Below, one piece after another: positions 6,183-6,195 of a stretch of DNA of 6,195 nucleotides. Each line of letters begins with the position of its first letter. The first letter of the stretch is position 1. The notes under the pieces were generated by a model. The model was not told the origin of the DNA. It worked only from the letters and a program-made list of their open reading frames with translations, and ran no database searches. Made by a program: the position numbers and the translations under genes. The DNA is from Flavobacteriales bacterium CG18_big_fil_WC_8_21_14_2_50_32_9. Lineage in GTDB: Bacteria; Bacteroidota; Bacteroidia; Flavobacteriales_E; Vicingaceae. The stretch is from contig PCUH01000201.1 of NCBI GenBank assembly GCA_002770955.1, positions 4,094-10,288 on the forward strand, given 5' to 3'.

Positions 6183-6195
6183 CAAAGTACACTCT

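Overview
The window is AT-rich DNA (roughly 30% GC by eye) that looks like the chromosome of a Bacteroidota member, probably a flavobacterium-like one. The support is the DAHP synthase subtype found in that phylum, a multi-PAS/GAF histidine kinase of the NarL type, near absence of Shine-Dalgarno sequences, and a TAnnTTTG-type promoter element. Assignment to a genus is not possible from the sequence alone.

Layout. On the minus strand, in transcription order, are: a 1218-residue soluble sensor histidine kinase (4823-1167); 16 nt later a receiver-only response regulator (1150-713); a 61-nt inverted-repeat unit (705-645) that ends next to the start of a 43-residue single-span membrane protein missed by length-filtered ORF calling (643-512); and the 5' part of a DAHP synthase gene, first enzyme of the shikimate pathway, which runs off the left edge (455-1). 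A 180-bp divergent intergenic region (4824-5003) holds a cluster of dyads and one good promoter element facing right. On the plus strand is bioF (5004-6182), the 8-amino-7-oxononanoate synthase of biotin synthesis. Only 13 nt follow it, so any further bio genes are outside the window.

How the genes may work together. The kinase and receiver form an evident two-component pair. The kinase has no membrane segment and carries three GAF and four PAS domains, so it should read cytoplasmic signals; its first GAF has a cysteine cluster that suggests a metal or redox sensor. The receiver lacks the LuxR-type DNA-binding domain usual for its family, so the output is not explained by the window. The small membrane protein and aroF share the direction of the pair, but co-transcription is not proven.

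Most unusual signals. The bioF gene carries three GC-richer palindromic segments in frame, at codons 26-33, about 55-68 and about 303-314, in places where the protein departs from the family pattern. This resembles palindromic repeat elements tolerated inside a coding gene. The other notable items are the cysteine-rich GAF, the output-less regulator, and the long stem that would cover the translation start of the small membrane protein. I did not find a clear new defence, mobile or CRISPR-like system.
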